Positions 60,782-64,000 of a DNA stretch of 64,000 bases are shown one piece after another (position 1 is the first letter of the stretch; every line of letters begins with the position of its first letter). Below the pieces are notes generated by a model. That model ran no database searches and was not told where the DNA came from. It worked only from the letters and a program-made list of their open reading frames with translations. Source of the DNA: Virgibacillus sp. NKC19-16 (lineage in GTDB: Bacteria; Bacillota; Bacilli; Bacillales; Amphibacillaceae); contig NZ_CP074373.1 in NCBI RefSeq assembly GCF_021560035.1, forward strand, positions 430,001 to 494,000, in the 5' to 3' direction. Both the position numbers and the translations under genes were made by a program.

Positions 60782-62182
60782 ATGAGTTCGAAAAACTCGA
60801 CGTCTAGGAAGAAATTCGAGTTCCCCCATGTATTTGTTATTTTATTTGGTATTATTATATTCATGGCCATTTCCACTTACTTCATTCCGGCGGGCGAGTA
60901 CGATAGGGAAGTAAATGAAGCAGGTACGGAGACTGTAGTTGATGGAACGTATAGCGAAGTTGAATCCAGTCCGCTTGGCTTTTTTGATATATTTCAATCG
61001 ATTCATGCCGGAATGGTCGAAGGATCAGAAATTATTTTCTTCATCTTTATTGTCGGTGGTGCGTTTGGGATTTTGAATGCAACAAATGCCTTGCAGGGTG
61101 CGTTTGGATCTTTATCCAGAATGTTGTCGGGAAAGGAATTGCTTTTAATCCCGATAACAATGACCGCTTTTGCAATAGGTGGAGCGACTTTCGGTATGGC
61201 TGAAGAGACCATTCCATTTATATTAATATTAGTACCTATTGCAATGATGGTTGGTTTTGATTCTATGGTCGGAACGGCAATGGTGCTTGTTGGTGTATAT
61301 GCAGGTTTTACTGCGGCCTTTATGAATCCATTTACGGTAGGTGTGGCCCAAGGGATCGCAGGGCTTCCTACATTTTCAGGAATGGGAGTCAGAGCTGTAT
61401 TTTTCGTTATTTTTCTAGCTGTAAGTATTTTGTATGTCATGCTTTATGCTAGGAAAGTAAAAAAGGACCCTTTAAAAAGTATCGTCTATGAAGAGGATCA
61501 AAAAAGAGACGTTCAGCTTAACCTATCTGATCAGCCTGCGATGACAAAGAGGCATGGAATGATTGTCGGTGTTCTAATTTTGACGGTTATTGCTCTTGCT
61601 TTAGGGGTTACGTTAGAAGGCTGGTACATGAGAGAAATTGCCGGGTTATTCTTTCTAATGGGTATTGTCATCGGTCTTATTGCTAAAATGAGAGTCAATG
61701 AAATAGCTACATCATTCTTGAAAGGCTGCGAAGAACTTGTCTTAGGGGCGCTTGTTGTTGGATTTGCATACGGGATATTATTCGTCATGCAGGAAACAAA
61801 TACAATCGATACGATTTTATACGCAATATCTTCATTGGTTGCCGGATTGCCGGCAGGATTAACAGCAATGGGTATGTTCGCGACACAAAGTATATTGAAC
61901 TTTATTGTGCCATCTGGAAGTGGACAGGCCGCGCTAAGTATGCCAATAATGGCTCCACTCGGAGATTTAGTAGGTGTTGACAGACAAACCGCTGTATTAG
62001 CCTTCCAATTTGGTGATGGTATTTCAAATATCTTAACACCAACGGCAGGTGTGCTGATGGCAGCTTTAGCCCTTGCCAAAATTTCTTGGCTTAAATGGGT
62101 CAAATGGGTTTGGCCTTTAATACTAATTTGGTACGTGCTGGGAGCAATATTTGTAACAATTGCTCATATGTTTATTTGGTAG
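60782..62182 (+). CDS. YfcC-family transporter
   Basis: 466 residues from ATG 60782. AGGAGG lies 13 bases upstream, slightly far. About 12 membrane segments. EFPHVFVILFGIIIFMAIST, YFIPAGEYDRE and SGSGQAALSMPIMAPLGDLV are typical of the YfcC branch of the DcuC/arginine-ornithine antiporter clan. It probably takes up an amino acid, dicarboxylate or peptide-like acid. It precedes an M20 amidohydrolase gene by 12 bases, so the substrate may be an N-acyl amino acid. Confidence 0.78.
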   Translation: MSSKNSTSRKKFEFPHVFVILFGIIIFMAISTYFIPAGEYDREVNEAGTETVVDGTYSEVESSPLGFFDIFQSIHAGMVEGSEIIFFIFIVGGAFGILNATNALQGAFGSLSRMLSGKELLLIPITMTAFAIGGATFGMAEETIPFILILVPIAMMVGFDSMVGTAMVLVGVYAGFTAAFMNPFTVGVAQGIAGLPTFSGMGVRAVFFVIFLAVSILYVMLYARKVKKDPLKSIVYEEDQKRDVQLNLSDQPAMTKRHGMIVGVLILTVIALALGVTLEGWYMREIAGLFFLMGIVIGLIAKMRVNEIATSFLKGCEELVLGALVVGFAYGILFVMQETNTIDTILYAISSLVAGLPAGLTAMGMFATQSILNFIVPSGSGQAALSMPIMAPLGDLVGVDRQTAVLAFQFGDGISNILTPTAGVLMAALALAKISWLKWVKWVWPLILIWYVLGAIFVTIAHMFIW

Positions 62183-62194
62183 GAGGTACGGTGT

Positions 62195-63358
62195 ATGTTG
62201 GAAAATGTTTTTGCTAGACTGCAAGATATCTATCCGGAATTAGTGGAGTTCCGCAGAGAACTTCACATGTATCCGGAGCTCTCTCATCAAGAAGTAAAAA
62301 CGCCTGAGAAAATTGCTTCCTATTTAACGGATTTAGGAATAGAAGTGCTTACAGGAGTAGGTGGAAGAGGTGTAGTTGGCACACTTAAAGGTGGGAAACC
62401 CGGAAGAACGATTGCCTTACGTGCAGACTTTGATGCATTGCCGATTCAAGAAGAAAATGTGGTGGATTACAAGTCGCGTGTCCCTGGAGTCATGCATGCA
62501 TGTGGACATGATGTGCATACCGCAACGTTGCTTGGTGTTGCGAAAGTCTTAAGTGAAATAAAAGATGAAATCCCGGGAACAGTCGTATTTGTTCATCAAT
62601 TTGGCGAGGAGGCGACCCCTGGTGGAGCTAAGCTAATGATCGAGGACGGCTGTCTGGATGATGTTGATGTTATTTATGGTGCGCATGTTATGGCAACAGA
62701 AGAATTTGGCACAGTTAAGGTGAAAGAGGGGTATAATTCCTCCGCGCAAGATGACTTTTTTATAAAAATTCATGGTAAGGGCGGACATGGTTCTGAACCA
62801 AGTGATACGATAGACCCGTTAGTAACAGGAAGCCAGCTGGTTGTAAACTTACAACAAATTATCAGCCGGAGAGTGAGCCCACAAAGTGCTGCAGCAGTAA
62901 CAGTTGGCTCGTTTGTCAGTGGGGACGCGACAAATGTGATTCCCGATTATTCTTCGATTAAAGGAACAGTTCGCACCTTTGATGAAGGAGCACGGACTAT
63001 AATTGAGGAGTCAATGGAGCGAATTGTAAAATCTACATGTGAAGCAGCTGGAGCAGAAGTGGAATATGATTATGTGAAAGATTGTCCATCGATTTGGAAT
63101 GATCCTCTCGAGGCGAAGCATGTGCAGGATAAAGCCGCGGCCCTCTTTGGTGAGGAGAATCTGAATCGATTGGATCCGATGACTGGGAGTGAGGACTTCT
63201 CATTCTACCAAAAAGAAATACCGGGTGTGTATTTTACGGTAGGCGGTGGAAATCCCGAACTGAACGCGACATTCCCGCATCATCATCCAAGATTTAATGT
63301 AGATGAGCGTGCCATGCTAAATATCGGAAAAATGTTCCTAAGTATTGTGTTGGACTAA
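62195..63358 (+). CDS. M20-family amidohydrolase (hippurate hydrolase-like)
   Basis: 387 residues. The M20D metal motif MHACGHDVHTATLLG lies near 99-113, and GEEATPGGAKLMIEDG and TGSEDFSFY are present. It hydrolyses N-acyl amino acids or similar amides in the cytoplasm. ATG after AGGAGGT. Cotranscribed with the YfcC-family transporter, with a terminator following. Confidence 0.83.
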   Translation: MLENVFARLQDIYPELVEFRRELHMYPELSHQEVKTPEKIASYLTDLGIEVLTGVGGRGVVGTLKGGKPGRTIALRADFDALPIQEENVVDYKSRVPGVMHACGHDVHTATLLGVAKVLSEIKDEIPGTVVFVHQFGEEATPGGAKLMIEDGCLDDVDVIYGAHVMATEEFGTVKVKEGYNSSAQDDFFIKIHGKGGHGSEPSDTIDPLVTGSQLVVNLQQIISRRVSPQSAAAVTVGSFVSGDATNVIPDYSSIKGTVRTFDEGARTIIEESMERIVKSTCEAAGAEVEYDYVKDCPSIWNDPLEAKHVQDKAAALFGEENLNRLDPMTGSEDFSFYQKEIPGVYFTVGGGNPELNATFPHHHPRFNVDERAMLNIGKMFLSIVLD

Positions 63359-63362
63359 TAGT

Positions 63363-63397
63363 CAGCCACTTATTGAAATGAGTTCAGTAAGTGGCTG
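63363..63397. terminator. Bidirectional terminator
   Basis: CAGCCACTTA and TAAGTGGCTG arms (10 bp, perfect) around a 15 nt loop, with T-rich flanks, between converging genes. Confidence 0.75.
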
Positions 63398-63403
63398 GTA
63401 TTT

Positions 63404-63994
63404 TTATTTCTGGGATGGGCTATTGGCTGAGATGGAAACGGTCATAACAGTGTGGCTCGAACTAGCATTAACAGTTGCTTGAAAAACGTGTTCCAAACCA
63501 TTAAATATTGCAACGGATTCCCCGTCCAGGCGAGTCGAATAATGGGCTGGTGAAACAGTAACATGCTTCTTCATTGCCTCAATCTGTTCATAAATCGTGT
63601 CCATATAATTTCCACCACCTAATGGATAAAGTGAAAATTTTGCTGCCACGGGCTGTTTAATATCTTTTATCTGAGCGCTGTTGAGAGGTTCCTTGTCTTC
63701 TGCCATATAAGCATTGCCTGAAGAATCCCCTGGACATCCCAGTGAATAGGTAGCTTGGAATGCAACATGCTCCCCGGTTTTTGCAGCATGTATGAAGATC
63801 GCTTTTGTCACATCAAATACGTGGGGAAGTTTTCCACGAACTGTGGTTGTCACGTCATCTGTCTTCATCCAAACCTTTGAGGTATCCACTTCATTTAATG
63901 CCTCTGTGATAATATTAATAAAATTATCACTCATCGGATGGATCGAAAAGCTAACTCCAGCAATGTTACTATCGTCACAATATTGATCTGTCAT
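63404..63994 (-). CDS. ykoF: YkoF-type thiamine/HMP-binding protein
   Basis: 196 residues. Two ferredoxin-like halves (about 10-90 and 110-190), with IAGVSFSIHPMSDNFINIIT at the start, match YkoF, which binds thiamine or its pyrimidine precursor in B. subtilis and belongs to the ykoFEDC transporter operon. Here the gene reads leftward and ends the window, so no transporter genes or thiamine riboswitch are visible. Start ATG at 63994. Confidence 0.8.
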   Translation of the reverse strand: MTDQYCDDSNIAGVSFSIHPMSDNFINIITEALNEVDTSKVWMKTDDVTTTVRGKLPHVFDVTKAIFIHAAKTGEHVAFQATYSLGCPGDSSGNAYMAEDKEPLNSAQIKDIKQPVAAKFSLYPLGGGNYMDTIYEQIEAMKKHVTVSPAHYSTRLDGESVAIFNGLEHVFQATVNASSSHTVMTVSISANSPSQK

Positions 63995-64000
63995 ATGAAA

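Noticed and set aside
1-64000. CRISPR array
   Set aside because: No set of direct repeats with regular unique spacers is present; the only array-like repeats are the 21-23 bp degenerate units and the cysteine codon repeat.

Overview
The window looks like the chromosome of a low-GC, endospore-forming member of the Bacillaceae, close to Virgibacillus, Oceanobacillus or Lentibacillus. The evidence is AT-rich DNA, strong AGGAGG ribosome sites, Bacillus-type intrinsic terminators, and spore genes (CotF-like, SpoVAF, two CotX-type proteins). The genus is an inference; no rRNA is present.

Positions 1 to about 19000 are an integrative conjugative element (ICE) with the ICEBs1/Tn916 backbone. In order: ImmA/ImmR repressor module with a divergent operator-promoter region, DUF961 (HelP), ConQ coupling protein, oriT, NicK relaxase, a hairpin region resembling a single-strand origin, small genes, ConB, ConC, ConD, ConE, ConG, a CwlT-type hydrolase, and a lipoprotein in the place of YddJ. 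The left end lies before the window. Instead of a tyrosine integrase at the left end, this element has a large serine recombinase at the right end. That gene is split by a 2.4 kb IS21-family element with a clean 5 bp target duplication, and removing the insertion restores the reading frame exactly. NicK appears to be shifted by one base inside the C-run of oriT. The element is therefore probably stranded.

19.0-31.3 kb is ordinary chromosome: yhdT-panF, acetoacetyl-CoA synthetase, an ABC transporter with a LytTR/DUF3021 pair, small conserved proteins, a CotF-like coat protein, a TctA-family permease and a lipoprotein hydrolase. 31.4-36 kb holds an MBL hydrolase and an orphan spoVAF among several gene remnants. 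36-42.7 kb has a VTC/DUF4956 pair, exoA, and a GntR-controlled ABC operon with three 20 bp operators.

42.9-58.1 kb is a glycan locus. Its enzymes match all five steps to UDP-2,3-diacetamido-2,3-dideoxy-mannuronic acid (WbpA, WbpB, WbpE, WbpD and WbpI types). It also has several glycosyltransferases, including a CgeB-like one, an SDR, an epimerase, and a homologue of the heparan/heparosan D-glucuronyl C5-epimerase. It directly adjoins a spore-crust cluster at 58.2-60.4 kb (two CotX-type proteins, one with a 12-cysteine repeat, and DUF2642-like proteins). The simplest reading is a spore-surface polysaccharide locus, possibly making an epimerised acidic glycan; this is the most interesting system here.

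60.7-64 kb carries a YfcC-family transporter with an M20 amidohydrolase, then a YkoF-type thiamine/HMP-binding protein.
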